This document shows, piece by piece, positions 1 to 9,235 of a DNA stretch of 64,000 nt. The first letter of the stretch is position 1. Every line of letters begins with the position of its first letter. This DNA is from Rhodobacteraceae bacterium HIMB11 (GTDB taxonomy: Bacteria > Pseudomonadota > Alphaproteobacteria > Rhodobacterales > Rhodobacteraceae), in contig AVDB01000002.1 in NCBI GenBank assembly GCA_000472185.1, forward strand, positions 310,001 through 374,000, written 5' to 3'. A program made the position numbers and the translations under genes. Below the pieces are notes generated by a model. That model saw only the letters and a list, made by a program, of their open reading frames with translations. It did not search any database and was not told the origin of the DNA.

Positions 1-94
1 TAGCAACCTCAAGAGCGACGCGTTTTGCTGCGCGTTTGATGCGATCTAGGGTGGCAACCGATGTACCACCGAATTTCATAACAAGTACGGGCAT
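1..94 (-). CDS. lysC: aspartate kinase, N-terminal fragment (cut by window edge)
   Basis: The minus strand starts with ATG at 94 and reads MPVLVMKFGGTSVA, the nucleotide-binding start of aspartate kinases, with the KFGGTSV signature at residues 6-12. The enzyme phosphorylates L-aspartate as the first step to lysine, threonine and methionine. Only about 31 codons are visible and the rest lies left of the window, so regulatory ACT domains cannot be judged. The reading frame is intact as far as it goes. Confidence 0.85.
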   Translation of the reverse strand, partial: MPVLVMKFGGTSVATLDRIKRAAKRVALEVA

Positions 95-202
95 GACTTT
101 CCCTTTGACCAAAGTTGTGGGGGGTTTATGCGCAAGCTCACGGCAATACAAGGGCAACTGGCTTGAATTTGGTGTGTTGCGCGCAATTCACGCAGGATCA
201 CG

Positions 203-634
203 TCAGTTCGATTTGCGCGTCGGCATAAAGGGTAGGGGGGTGACAGGTATCCCATCTTCGATCAGGGATTTGGCCTCTTCTGGTTTTGCCTCGCCATAAA
301 TGGCGCGTTCGGGGGCATCCCCCAAATGCATCGAACGTGCCTCTGTAGCGAAATTCGTTCCGACGTATTCTGAATTTTGTTCCACCTGTGCCCGCATTTC
401 CGCCATGGCCTGTTCTGCTGCGGATTTTTCGGTGGGCAATGTTGGGGCGGCCGGCGCCTCTTTCCCCTTGGTGGTGCGCACACGCGGCGCCATGATCGCT
501 TTGCTGACCTTGGTTGAACCGCAAACTGCACAAGACACCATGCCATTGTCGGCCAATTTATCATAGGCATCCGCCGAGGCGAACCAGCTATCAAAACCGT
601 GATCGTTTTCGCACTTTAAGGAATACTGGATCAT
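203..634 (-). CDS. DUF1178 family protein
   Basis: A 143-residue protein beginning MIQYSLKCENDHGFDSWF, with a second Cys pair at CAVCG (residues 35-39). The CxxxH...CxxC arrangement near the N-terminus suggests a small zinc ribbon, as in the DUF1178 family of alphaproteobacteria. The middle is Ala/Glu-rich and probably flexible, and the C-terminus is a short conserved Pro-rich stretch (GIPVTPLPF). The function of the family is not known. It is a single gene between lysC and the TRAP operon, on the same strand as both. Confidence 0.8.
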   Translation of the reverse strand: MIQYSLKCENDHGFDSWFASADAYDKLADNGMVSCAVCGSTKVSKAIMAPRVRTTKGKEAPAAPTLPTEKSAAEQAMAEMRAQVEQNSEYVGTNFATEARSMHLGDAPERAIYGEAKPEEAKSLIEDGIPVTPLPFMPTRKSN

Positions 635-723
635 TTAACGCTCATCACAAAGTAGTTCCTGAGACTTATAGAATTTTTAGATGAAATCAAGAGAGCCATG
701 CGGCAAGCAGCGATGTGGCAATG

Positions 724-748
724 AAAAAGGGCGACCCACGGGCCGCCC
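724..748 (-). terminator. rho-independent terminator of the TRAP operon
   Basis: Read on the minus strand, a GC-rich hairpin (outer stem GGGCG/CGCCC, with an inner CCC/GGG part) is followed directly by a run of five T. It lies about 25 nt past the stop of the TRAP large permease and fits the end of that transcript. Confidence 0.75.
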
Positions 749-772
749 TAAATTCTGATGACCTGTATCGCC

Positions 773-3427
773 TTAGAAGTTCAGCGATAGATCCTTGTGA
801 TGCGATGTACAGGTCGCAAGGAACAGCGCCTGTTCACGTGTCAGACCCTCTTGCGAACGGGCACCAATGTTACCCTTGATCGCATTCAGATAGGCTTCGA
901 CACCAGGGCGCACCTGCGTTTCAGCAGCAGCACGCCAGACCAGTTGATCTGCATAGGCTGCAAGCGCTTTTTCATATTCTTTCAAGGCAGTCTCGCGGTC
1001 TTTCTTGCGCTTGCTCATGGCTTTTTTCGCTTTGCCAAGTGCCTTTTTGACATCATCCGCACCTTCTAGATCGCGGAATGAACGTTCTAATGCTTTTGCG
1101 GCATCTTCGGCAACTTCGAAATCAGCGGTTTCCAAAACAGGACGCAATGCGTTCAGATCACTTTCCAGCGCGATGAATGCAGGGGTTGCATCCAATGCGG
1201 CCAAAACGATGGCTGCATCTTCCCATGCTGTATCACCCGAACGGCGATAGGAATTGCGCGCCTTGGATTCTGCATCGGTCAGCTTTTTGAACGTGTCATG
1301 TGCGGCATCCCAGCCGTCTGGAATTTGTGATTCCAATGCTGCGATTTCGTCAGACATGTGTGCGACTTCTGCTTCGATTTCGGCACGTTCTGGATTGTCC
1401 GTATTCATCCGTCTGGCTTGTTTTGCCAGCTTGTCACGATGCTCTGCAATGTTGCGGATTTGTTTTTCCAAACTGCGCACCAATGTCAGCTGTGGACGAT
1501 ATCCCGCTTCGGCATCCTTAACAGCGTCCGCTGCGATTTGAATGCCCGCCAATGCGGCCAGCGCCTCTTCCGCGGATTCGGTTGAACCCTCGATTGATTT
1601 GCCGATGAATTTTGGCATGTCGTCAACATTGATGGTTTTTGCCGCATTGATCGCCGCCATGGTTGCACCCTGATCCGCAGCAATCGCATCCGTTACGAAT
1701 TGATCCAAGCAGAACTGCAAGCGCGGGTTACGCGGGGGCGGAGCGGCCTCTGACAAGAGGCTAGAGCGGTTGGGCAAATAGTTCACCAATGGCGGATATA
1801 GGCCCACGATGACCAATGCGATCAACTGCAATGTGATAAAGGCCACAACGCCGCGATACATCTGAATTGTTTTCACAACCGCAGGTGCCACGCCACGCAG
1901 ATAGAATAGCGCAAATCCAAAGGGTGGCGTCAGGAAGGATGTTTGGATGTTCAAACCAATCATAACACCCAACCACACTGCAGTGATGTTTGCAGAGGGA
2001 TCTGCCAACAAGATGGGGGCCACAATCGGCACAACCACAACCGCGATTTCAATGAAGTCGAGGAAGAAGCCAAGGATAAAGATCACCAACATAACGATGA
2101 CGAACTGCATCCAGAACCCACCAGGCAGCGACACAAGGAATTCACGTACCAACTCTTCACCACCAAAGGCGCGGAAGGCCGCGGTTAACATGGCCGCACC
2201 CAACAGGATCACGAAAACCAATGCCGTTGTTTTGGCGGTTTCCATCATCACGCCGTTTAGCGTGTCCTCGATTTTCAGCGCGCGATAGCCTGACCAAACA
2301 ACACCGATCACGATCAGGGCGGTCCCCAATGCACCGATCCAGATACCTTGGAAATCTTCGGCCGTTGTGGCGGCTTTGACGTTCATTTCATAGTTGGACA
2401 GTGCAAAGGCCACGACAACCACACCTGCAATTGCCGAAAGCGCTGGGCCAAAGACAAACTTATGGTTCCCCTCAAGTCGATAGCCCGCCATTATCAACGC
2501 ACCTGCGGCACCAATTGCGCCCGCTTGGTTCACTGTTGCGATACCCGAAATGATGGATCCCAAAACCAAGAAGATCAGCGCAAGGGGTGGTACAAGCGTC
2601 AACAAAACCTTGCCAAAGAATTTGCGATCATACGTCCCCTCATAGGGAACCGCAGGGGCCGCTGAAGGTTTCAATAGTGCAAAGCCAAGGATGTAGATCA
2701 TATAAATTCCGACCAGCAATAGGCCAGGAACAAAGGCACCAAGGAACATTTCACCTGCAGATGTTGATCCAACATCAAAGACAGATGGCATCTGAAGTTC
2801 GCCTGTGGACTCCTTGTACAACGCTTTACGTGCGGTTGAGGCTTGGTCCGTGGCAGAGGCCAACTGGTCCGCTAGAATGATCAAAACGATTGAGGGCGGA
2901 ATGATTTGCCCCAATGTGCCTGAGGCCGCAATTGTCCCTGTCGCAAGGGACGGGGAATATTTGTTGCGCAGCATCGCAGGCAGTGAAATCATGCCCATTG
3001 CAACCACAGTTGCACCAACGATGCCCGTTGTGGCGGCCAACAAGGCGCCCACGAAAACAACCGAAATGCCCAAACCACCAGGAACAGGTCCGAACAATTG
3101 CGCCATGGTCACCAACAGGTCTTCTGCAATTTTTGATCGCTGAAGCATGATGCCCATAAAAATGAACAACGGAATGGCGATTAGGGTGTCGCGTTCGACC
3201 TCCCAATAAACGCCCCTGAGGTTCAAGACCCCAGCTGAAAGCCATTCATATGGGCCACCAGAATGGAAATAAGCAGATGAATCACCTGCTGCAAAGAAGC
3301 CAGCAATTGCGGCAAGTACGATCGTCAGGATCGCAGCACCCGGAAGCGCGAATGCCACGGGATAGCCCGAGCCTAGCGCCGTTGCCATGATCAGAATTAG
3401 GACGAGTAGAAAGAATAATTCCATCAT
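773..3427 (-). CDS. TRAP transporter large permease (DctM-type) with long C-terminal extension
   Basis: 884 residues. Roughly residues 1-570 are a series of strongly hydrophobic helices typical of DctM, the transport subunit of sodium-driven TRAP importers in the inner membrane. A hydrophilic insertion sits near residues 190-220. Ordinary DctM proteins have about 430 residues. Here about 300 further residues follow the last membrane segment; they are charged, Ala/Glu/Lys-rich and likely helical or coiled coil, with no recognisable domain. The gene starts ATGATG at 3427, 5 nt after the small-permease stop, so the two are translationally close. The upstream binding protein completes the system. 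The substrate is unknown; the binding protein resembles keto-acid/carboxylate types. Confidence 0.88.
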   Translation of the reverse strand: MMELFFLLVLILIMATALGSGYPVAFALPGAAILTIVLAAIAGFFAAGDSSAYFHSGGPYEWLSAGVLNLRGVYWEVERDTLIAIPLFIFMGIMLQRSKIAEDLLVTMAQLFGPVPGGLGISVVFVGALLAATTGIVGATVVAMGMISLPAMLRNKYSPSLATGTIAASGTLGQIIPPSIVLIILADQLASATDQASTARKALYKESTGELQMPSVFDVGSTSAGEMFLGAFVPGLLLVGIYMIYILGFALLKPSAAPAVPYEGTYDRKFFGKVLLTLVPPLALIFLVLGSIISGIATVNQAGAIGAAGALIMAGYRLEGNHKFVFGPALSAIAGVVVVAFALSNYEMNVKAATTAEDFQGIWIGALGTALIVIGVVWSGYRALKIEDTLNGVMMETAKTTALVFVILLGAAMLTAAFRAFGGEELVREFLVSLPGGFWMQFVIVMLVIFILGFFLDFIEIAVVVVPIVAPILLADPSANITAVWLGVMIGLNIQTSFLTPPFGFALFYLRGVAPAVVKTIQMYRGVVAFITLQLIALVIVGLYPPLVNYLPNRSSLLSEAAPPPRNPRLQFCLDQFVTDAIAADQGATMAAINAAKTINVDDMPKFIGKSIEGSTESAEEALAALAGIQIAADAVKDAEAGYRPQLTLVRSLEKQIRNIAEHRDKLAKQARRMNTDNPERAEIEAEVAHMSDEIAALESQIPDGWDAAHDTFKKLTDAESKARNSYRRSGDTAWEDAAIVLAALDATPAFIALESDLNALRPVLETADFEVAEDAAKALERSFRDLEGADDVKKALGKAKKAMSKRKKDRETALKEYEKALAAYADQLVWRAAAETQVRPGVEAYLNAIKGNIGARSQEGLTREQALFLATCTSHHKDLSLNF

Positions 3428-3432
3428 AGACC

Positions 3433-4431
3433 TCAGTGAGAAACAGGTGAAATTTCGCGGCGGCCGGGTTCATCACGACGATCGGCGACTGCATCGAAAT
3501 AATAGCTGACGAATTGGATCAGCATGGTGATTGCGAACAAACCAATAAACACGGCCATTTGATATTTGATGTACATGCCTGCAAACCCTGCTTGGCTGAC
3601 CTCAAACGTGCGGATAGGGGCGTTAATCATCGATGTTTTGCCCGCCATGCCCACGATTAGAATGACCCATGCTGTTGTTAGGCCACACAAAACGGTTCCG
3701 ATTGCGTTTACGGATCCTTTTTTGCGGTTGTTCAGGCCTGCATATATCAGGTCAACACGTACGTGACCCTCTTCATACAAAGTGTAGGCGGAGGCAAATA
3801 GGAAGAGTGCCGCATACCAATAGCGCACCAAATCGCCCATAAATGCCTGTTCGTATGAAAAGATAAAGCGCGACAAAACGATCAACAGTTCGGCTGCAAC
3901 AATCAACAGGGCAAGCCATGTAAACCCAAGAGTGCGCGTAAACATCGCAACAACAATCCCAAGGGCGATCATTGGCATGTGCACATAGGGGGCAACAAAT
4001 GCACTGCGTCCAAATGCACGGGCCTGTTCTTCGCCAAGCCACGCGACAAAGATATTTTCGACTCGCATGAACGCCACAATGGCATCTGCCAATCCAACAA
4101 AGAAAACCGACCAGAACATCGCCCGCACAACAAAGGTATTAAACCGATGAAGTTTGGCCGCGTCATAACGCAAGGCATTATCTGGGTTCGTCAAAACATA
4201 ATAGGCCGCGATGATAAACGCGATCAAATAGATCGCTGGCGTGACCATGCCATTCAGGCTGAAACCATCAGATAAAAACCCCATGGCTGTTGGCATTTCA
4301 TAAGCTACAATCAAAACGTTGTTGATCAAAAATGCACCCAGTGCCGCAATCATGAACCAACCAAACAGGCGCGCGATGGGCGCGGGTTGACCATATTTTG
4401 AGACTTCTGGCGTATGCGTAGACTGCGCCAT
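3433..4431 (-). CDS. TRAP transporter small permease (DctQ-type), enlarged
   Basis: 332 residues, about twice the usual DctQ length. Several hydrophobic helices are spread over the whole protein. The C-terminal half contains YTLYEEGHVRVDLIY, the conserved DctQ motif near residues 217-231. Together with the large permease it forms the membrane part of a TRAP importer. The additional N-terminal helices appear in TRAP systems of the mannitol/chloroaromatic or keto-acid type. It lies between the binding protein and the large permease, with a hairpin terminator upstream that probably attenuates transcription. Confidence 0.85.
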   Translation of the reverse strand: MAQSTHTPEVSKYGQPAPIARLFGWFMIAALGAFLINNVLIVAYEMPTAMGFLSDGFSLNGMVTPAIYLIAFIIAAYYVLTNPDNALRYDAAKLHRFNTFVVRAMFWSVFFVGLADAIVAFMRVENIFVAWLGEEQARAFGRSAFVAPYVHMPMIALGIVVAMFTRTLGFTWLALLIVAAELLIVLSRFIFSYEQAFMGDLVRYWYAALFLFASAYTLYEEGHVRVDLIYAGLNNRKKGSVNAIGTVLCGLTTAWVILIVGMAGKTSMINAPIRTFEVSQAGFAGMYIKYQMAVFIGLFAITMLIQFVSYYFDAVADRRDEPGRREISPVSH

Positions 4432-4485
4432 TTCAAGCTTTCCTTGTTTAGGACAAAAAGTGATAACCGTTTGCGAGTTATGAAA

Positions 4486-4508
4486 AAGGGGCCCCCAAGG
4501 GGACCCCG
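4486..4508 (-). terminator. intercistronic terminator/attenuator after dctP
   Basis: On the minus strand GGGGTCCCC, a TTG loop and GGGGGCCCC are followed by five T. It sits in the gap between the binding-protein gene and the small permease. Such a partial terminator would give more binding protein than permease, as is common in binding-protein-dependent importers. Confidence 0.7.
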
Positions 4509-4529
4509 ATATCGTGTTTACCTATGGTC

Positions 4530-5612
4530 TTAACCAAGACCCAAGATACGGTTACGTTGTGTAACGAACTGGCCTTCGAATTTGCCGATAAATCCACCGA
4601 TTTCGCGTAGTTTGGCCTGGAATTCGTCGTCGATTTTCGCTGCCATTGCAGAGTGATCACGTGTTTCTTCAAACACTTCTTCTGCACCTTCTGCAAAACC
4701 ATCCCATACGTCTTCGTTGAACGCACGAACTTGGATACCTTGCTCATCGATCAATTTCTGCAGGTACTCGCCATTTTTCGCCATATTTTCGTCGTGTGCT
4801 GCTGCATGTTCTTCATTAGCTGCGGCGGTGATGACTGCGCGTTCGAAGTCAGTTAGGCTGCCCCACCATGAAGCGTTTAGACCTAGGGCCAAACCACCAC
4901 CTGGCTCGTGCATACCACCTGTGTAGTAGTATTTCGCCGCTTCGTAGAATTTCATGAAGTAGTCATTGTATGGACCAACCCATTCTGTCGCTTCGATCGC
5001 GCCAGAAACAAGGTTTTCATAAATCTGACCACCTGGAAGTGAAACAGATGATGCACCCATTTTCGTGATAACTTGACCACCTAGGCCCGGCATACGCATT
5101 TTTAGCCCTTTAAAGTCATCGGGGCTTTCGATTTCTTTGTTGAACCAACCGCCGGCTTGCGTACCTGTTGAACCAACTGGAAGTTTTTTCAGACCGAATT
5201 CGCCTGATAATTCGTCCCATAGCTCTTGACCGCCGCCGAACTTGATCCAAGCAGTCCATTCTTGTGTTGTCATGCCGAATGGAACAGATGTGAAATATGC
5301 GAAGCCCGCGTGCTTACCTGTCCAGTAATAGTCTGCGCCGATGTAAGCGTGAGCGTTACCTGAAGATACTTCATCGAATGAGTCAAACGCACCTACGCGC
5401 TCGCCTGCGGCGAAGTATTCTGTTGTTATCGCACCTCCAGAAATTTCATTTATACGCTGACAAAAGCGTTGTGCAGAAATACCCAGACCTGGGAAGTCAC
5501 GTGGCCATGTAGACACGATTGTCATCGTGCGTGTGCCCTGTGCCACCGCTGGTGCGGCCAATGCGGCGCCGGCACCTAGTGCAGCACCTGTCAAAAACTT
5601 ACGACGTTCCAT
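4530..5612 (-). CDS. TRAP transporter substrate-binding protein (DctP/TakP-like), Tat signal
   Basis: 360 residues from the ATG at 5612. The N-terminus MERRKFLTGAALGAGAA is a twin-arginine signal ending in an APAVAQG cleavage region, so the protein is exported folded to the periplasm. The body fits the DctP solute-binding fold: GNAHAYIGADYYWTG, then conserved aromatic and Arg positions around residues 150-240 (WFNKE, MRMPGLGG, ATEWVGPYNDY). A longer start nine codons upstream is possible, but a GAGGAG ribosome site stands 9 nt before the chosen ATG. It is the first gene of the TRAP operon. The closest character is of keto-acid or mannitol/chloroaromatic binding proteins; the ligand is not determined. 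Confidence 0.88.
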   Translation of the reverse strand: MERRKFLTGAALGAGAALAAPAVAQGTRTMTIVSTWPRDFPGLGISAQRFCQRINEISGGAITTEYFAAGERVGAFDSFDEVSSGNAHAYIGADYYWTGKHAGFAYFTSVPFGMTTQEWTAWIKFGGGQELWDELSGEFGLKKLPVGSTGTQAGGWFNKEIESPDDFKGLKMRMPGLGGQVITKMGASSVSLPGGQIYENLVSGAIEATEWVGPYNDYFMKFYEAAKYYYTGGMHEPGGGLALGLNASWWGSLTDFERAVITAAANEEHAAAHDENMAKNGEYLQKLIDEQGIQVRAFNEDVWDGFAEGAEEVFEETRDHSAMAAKIDDEFQAKLREIGGFIGKFEGQFVTQRNRILGLG

Positions 5613-5671
5613 GCAATTCAACTCCTCACTGTTTTGCATATTATGCCAACATCTCCCAATGCTGACTTATT

Positions 5672-5688
5672 GGTAAACTTATTTTACC
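5672..5688. promoter_or_regulatory. inverted repeat upstream of the TRAP operon
   Basis: GGTAAA, a 5-nt spacer (CTTAT) and TTTACC form a perfect 6-bp inverted repeat 60-76 nt upstream of the dctP start. The size and position fit an operator for a dimeric regulator, for instance of the GntR/FadR type, but no such regulator gene is adjacent. Confidence 0.35.
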
Positions 5689-5871
5689 GATTTCAGGCTT
5701 GCAAGCCCAAAGTCACGGTTTTCAATAAGTTCGTGTATATAATAGCGCGCACATTCTGCGCGACCACTAAGTCTCAACATCCAACCTTGGGTGATATCCT
5801 CGTGTCAAGAAAACAATCTGTAAAAACGTCAGAATTTTTTTCGGGAAATACCAAATGTTTGTCACCTGGCC

Positions 5872-6633
5872 TTAAACAGAGAATTTTTCTAACCGAATCC
5901 CACGATCACGCAGTGCCTGTCGCGTTGACTTTGCAATTTCAATGGCCTCGGGCGTATCCGCATGTAGGCAGATGGTGTCGATTTTCGTCGGGATATGTTT
6001 CCCAGATTGGGTGATGATTGCACCGGCTTCAACCATGTCGGCAATGCGCGGCCCGGCGATTGCCGCATCATGGATCACAGCACCCGGCAGGCGACGATCA
6101 ACCAGCGTGGCATCATCATTATACGCGCGGTCGGCAAAAATTTCGCCAACCCATTTGCATCCCAATTTTTCTGCGGCCTCTTGGTGCGCTGTGGCTGCCA
6201 ACACCATAATTGTCGCCTCCGGCGCGACCGACAGGGCGGCATCATATAGGGCATAGGCCATTTCTGCATCCTCAGACGCCATATTGGACATGGCCCCATG
6301 CAATTTGATGTGCCGTACCATTGTCCCCGCTGCGCGCGCCATACCCAGTGCTGCACCCACCTGATAGCGCACCTGGTTTTGCAGGGTGCCGATAGGAATG
6401 GATAAACGATTTCGGCCAAACCCCTCGATGTCGTGAAACCCAGGGTGGGCGCCAATGCCTACATCTTTTTCCGCGGCCATCTTCATGGTGCTTAACATGA
6501 TATTTGGATCGCCTGCATGAAACCCGCACGCGATATTGGCAGATGTCACGATGTCCAGCAAAGTGTCATCATTGCCCATTTTCCATGGACCATAGCTTTC
6601 GCCCATATCTGCATTCAAATCGACAGTTGCCAT
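5872..6633 (-). CDS. pxpA: 5-oxoprolinase subunit A, LamB/YcsF family
   Basis: 253 residues with the family's N-terminal signature DLNADMGESYG, then SANIACGFHAGDP and GAHPGFHD, and near the end SICLHADTP-like residues (TICLHADTPEA). PxpA with PxpB and PxpC opens 5-oxoproline with ATP to give glutamate in the cytoplasm. The partners pxpB and pxpC are not in this window, so they must be elsewhere if the enzyme is active. The length is normal. It lies between the TRAP operon and the TetR gene, all on the minus strand, with a 257-nt gap after it that contains the TRAP promoter region. Confidence 0.88.
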   Translation of the reverse strand: MATVDLNADMGESYGPWKMGNDDTLLDIVTSANIACGFHAGDPNIMLSTMKMAAEKDVGIGAHPGFHDIEGFGRNRLSIPIGTLQNQVRYQVGAALGMARAAGTMVRHIKLHGAMSNMASEDAEMAYALYDAALSVAPEATIMVLAATAHQEAAEKLGCKWVGEIFADRAYNDDATLVDRRLPGAVIHDAAIAGPRIADMVEAGAIITQSGKHIPTKIDTICLHADTPEAIEIAKSTRQALRDRGIRLEKFSV

Positions 6634-6719
6634 TCCATCCTCCTGCTTCCTAGGTTCGCGCTAGGTAAACTGTGCGATTGAAACGCGATCAATGCAAGAG
6701 GGCTCTGCGCAAGGACGGA

Positions 6720-7343
6720 TTAGGGTGCAAATTGATCCACCAAATTGCGAAATAATGTGTCAAAGCGTAATGCCTCTTGGAATTCGCGCACCTCAAACGA
6801 AACGGAGGCCCGCATGTTTGGGGATTGTGGAAATTTCGCGGCCCCCAGCGCCGCCGTGTAAAAGGCCCAAACCAAATTTGAGGCAAGCTGATCCGTCAAA
6901 TCCAATGTTTCTTTGAACACTTCGGTCTGTTCTCCCAAAACCTGTTGCAAGGCAAGGCTGACCTTTGCATAGGTGTCATCGGGCAGACCCGTTTCCAGAT
7001 CGAGCCGTTCCAAAACCAGCATCGGCAAAAAAAGGGGATCATAGGTTAGTTCACGCATATAGCGGGCGCAAAATTCATCGTAATTTCGTGCCTTCGTCAG
7101 GTTTTTGCCCAACCGATGATTCCAAGCCGTCAACATTTGCACGAAAAGCGAGGCCAAAATTTCATGGCGTGTCGTGAAATACAGATACAGGGTTCCTTTG
7201 GCAAAACCCGTTTCCTGTACCAGTCGGTTCACGGACAAGGCCTCTAATCCTTCGTCCCGAATGATGCGTTCGGCCACCTGCAAAATAAATTCGCCCTTGG
7301 CAACTTTTTCTTCGGGCGTTTGCACGCGCGAAAGTTTGGTCAT
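6720..7343 (-). CDS. TetR/AcrR family transcriptional regulator
   Basis: 207 residues. An N-terminal TetR helix-turn-helix occupies about residues 20-65 (LSVNRLVQETGFAKG then TLYLYFTTRHEIL). The remaining helical part is the variable ligand/dimer domain. It is divergent from the CoA-transferase gene at 7474, with 130 nt between them that hold a perfect 16-bp palindrome, the likely operator. The probable role is repression of itself and of the CoA-transferase/nitroreductase pair. The inducer is unknown. Confidence 0.85.
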   Translation of the reverse strand: MTKLSRVQTPEEKVAKGEFILQVAERIIRDEGLEALSVNRLVQETGFAKGTLYLYFTTRHEILASLFVQMLTAWNHRLGKNLTKARNYDEFCARYMRELTYDPLFLPMLVLERLDLETGLPDDTYAKVSLALQQVLGEQTEVFKETLDLTDQLASNLVWAFYTAALGAAKFPQSPNMRASVSFEVREFQEALRFDTLFRNLVDQFAP

Positions 7344-7390
7344 GAATACTGCTCAACTCGTTATTTTTGAGGATGTTAGTATGTCTTGGC

Positions 7391-7406
7391 TTTTGGGTCA
7401 CCAAAA
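7391..7406. promoter_or_regulatory. candidate TetR operator palindrome
   Basis: TTTTGG, GTCA and CCAAAA form a perfect 6-bp inverted repeat with a 4-nt centre. It lies in the 130-nt divergent spacer between the TetR gene and the CoA-transferase gene, the usual place of a TetR operator. Confidence 0.45.
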
Positions 7407-7473
7407 ACCGCGATGGGTGCACTTGCGTCGATATCAAATGCCGTTAGTGTCATCGCAATGACAGGAGGCAAGG

Positions 7474-8568
7474 ATGCTATCAGGCGTTCGCATTGTGGAA
7501 TTTGAGGCACTGGGACCCGCCCCATTTGCGGGAGCCATGTTGGCCGAATTGGGGGCAGAGGTGATTGTCATTCATCGCGCCGATGGTGTGCAATCGCCCG
7601 CGCGCACAGGGCACAGCCCATTGGATCGTGGGAAAAAATCAATCGTTCTGGATTTGAAACAAGAGTCGGCACGCGAAATTGCACATCAGCTCTGTGAACA
7701 GGCCGATGGGGTGATTGAGGGGCTGCGTCCTGGTGTGATGGAGCGTTTGGGCTTAGGCCCAGATGATCTGCGCACGACCAACGCGCGTCTGGTTTACGGA
7801 CGTATGACAGGGTGGGGCCAAAGGGGGCCGCGGGCAAAACAGGCTGGACATGATTTTAACTATGCCGCGCTGACAGGGGCGCTGTGGTATGCATCTGGCG
7901 CTGGGGATCGCCCCCAAACACCGCCAACAGTTGTTGGCGATATTGGTGGCGGTGCGCTCTATCTAGTTATTGGGATGCTCACTGGGATTTTGCGTGCGCG
8001 GGACACGGGGCAGGGATGTGTTGTGGACGCCGCGATTGTGGATGGTGCGGCCCATATGATGAACCTGTTGATGTCGTTGCAATCCAACAACAGCCTGAGC
8101 GAGGCGCGGGGTCAAAGCCTGCTCGATGGCCCGCACTGGTCACGGTGTTATGTCTGTTCGGATGAGGCCTATATGTCGGTTCAATGCCTTGAGCCGAAAT
8201 TTTATGCGCAATTTTTGGACATTCTGGGATTGCAGGATACAGACGCCTTTGCTGAGCAGTATAATCCAAAACGCTGGCCGGATCAGTCGCGGGCACTTGC
8301 CGCGATCTTTGCCGCAAAACCCCAGTCACATTGGACGGAATTGTTTGAGGGCTCAGATGCCTGTGTCGCTCCCGTTTATTCCCCATGGCAGGCGCAAAAT
8401 GACCCACACATACAGGATCGCGGCATCTGGCAAGAGGTGGATGGCATGCTTTGCGCGGCCCCCGCACCGCGATTTGATGGTGCTCAGCCGCGCATTGGGG
8501 ATATTTGCGAACGCGATGCACATCGCGCTGAAATTTTCAAGATGATTGGACGTCATAATGAGCAATGA
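7474..8568 (+). CDS. CaiB/BaiF (family III) CoA-transferase or acyl-CoA racemase
   Basis: 364 residues starting MLSGVRIVEFEALGPAPFAG, typical of the family, with ELGAEVIVIHR, then GRMTGWGQRGP and GHDFNYAALTG (the Asp of GHDF is the expected catalytic residue in CoA-transferases; racemases use His/Asp here). Members move CoA between carboxylic acids or epimerise 2-methylacyl-CoA. The sequence resembles alpha-methylacyl-CoA racemases most. A GGAGG ribosome site precedes the ATG. The last 11 nt overlap the nitroreductase start, showing translational coupling. The cluster is probably controlled by the divergent TetR regulator. Confidence 0.85.
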   Translation: MLSGVRIVEFEALGPAPFAGAMLAELGAEVIVIHRADGVQSPARTGHSPLDRGKKSIVLDLKQESAREIAHQLCEQADGVIEGLRPGVMERLGLGPDDLRTTNARLVYGRMTGWGQRGPRAKQAGHDFNYAALTGALWYASGAGDRPQTPPTVVGDIGGGALYLVIGMLTGILRARDTGQGCVVDAAIVDGAAHMMNLLMSLQSNNSLSEARGQSLLDGPHWSRCYVCSDEAYMSVQCLEPKFYAQFLDILGLQDTDAFAEQYNPKRWPDQSRALAAIFAAKPQSHWTELFEGSDACVAPVYSPWQAQNDPHIQDRGIWQEVDGMLCAAPAPRFDGAQPRIGDICERDAHRAEIFKMIGRHNEQ

Positions 8569-9235
8569 TTTTGAGGCACTAGATAAAATATTAGATGGGC
8601 GATATTCCTGTCGTGCATTTCAGGACAAAGCGGTCCCCATAGAGGATATTCACGCGATCATTCAAGCGGCACAAAAGGTGCCGTCATGGTGTAATTTCCA
8701 ACCCTGGCAGGTGCATTTGGTGAGCGGTGAAGTCAGAGACGCCCTATCTGAAAAAGTGTTGGCGGCAGCCATCGCGCATGAGGGGGGCCCAGACGTGCCA
8801 TTTCCAGAAAAAGCGACAGGCAAACACGCAGAGCGCAGACGCACCTGTGGATTGCAACTTTACCAAGCGGTGGGTATTGAACGCGGTGACCGCGCGGGAT
8901 CGCGCGCACAGATGTTAGAGAATTACCGCTTTTTTGGCGCACCTCAAGCGGTTGTCATTACCACCCCGAAAGAGTTGGGGGCCTATGGTGTGTTGGATTG
9001 CGGGGCCTTTGTAACCGCCTTTATGATGGTAGCAGAGGCGAAGGGCATTGCAACGATTGCCCAAGCCTCAATCGCGGAGATGAGCGTCATTGTGCGCGAG
9101 ACGTTGGGCATCCCAGAGGATCGTGATGTGTTATGCGCGATTTCGTTTGGCTATGCCGATGCCGCGCATCCTGCCAATCAATTCAGAACCGAACGCGCGC
9201 CACTGGATGAGGTGCTGTTCGTCCCCGAGACCTAA
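8558..9235 (+). CDS. nitroreductase family FMN oxidoreductase
   Basis: 225 residues from ATG 8558. The FMN-binding elements are visible: GRYSCRAF at residues 13-20, PSWCNFQPWQVH at about 43-54, and an Ile/Ala-rich stretch with TIAQASIAEM. The family reduces nitro-aromatics, quinones or flavins with NAD(P)H. The start overlaps the end of the CoA-transferase gene, so the two are co-expressed. A start four codons further upstream (8546) is possible but has no better ribosome site. The stop lies 4 nt into the end of the convergent hydrolase gene. Confidence 0.82.
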   Translation: MSNDFEALDKILDGRYSCRAFQDKAVPIEDIHAIIQAAQKVPSWCNFQPWQVHLVSGEVRDALSEKVLAAAIAHEGGPDVPFPEKATGKHAERRRTCGLQLYQAVGIERGDRAGSRAQMLENYRFFGAPQAVVITTPKELGAYGVLDCGAFVTAFMMVAEAKGIATIAQASIAEMSVIVRETLGIPEDRDVLCAISFGYADAAHPANQFRTERAPLDEVLFVPET

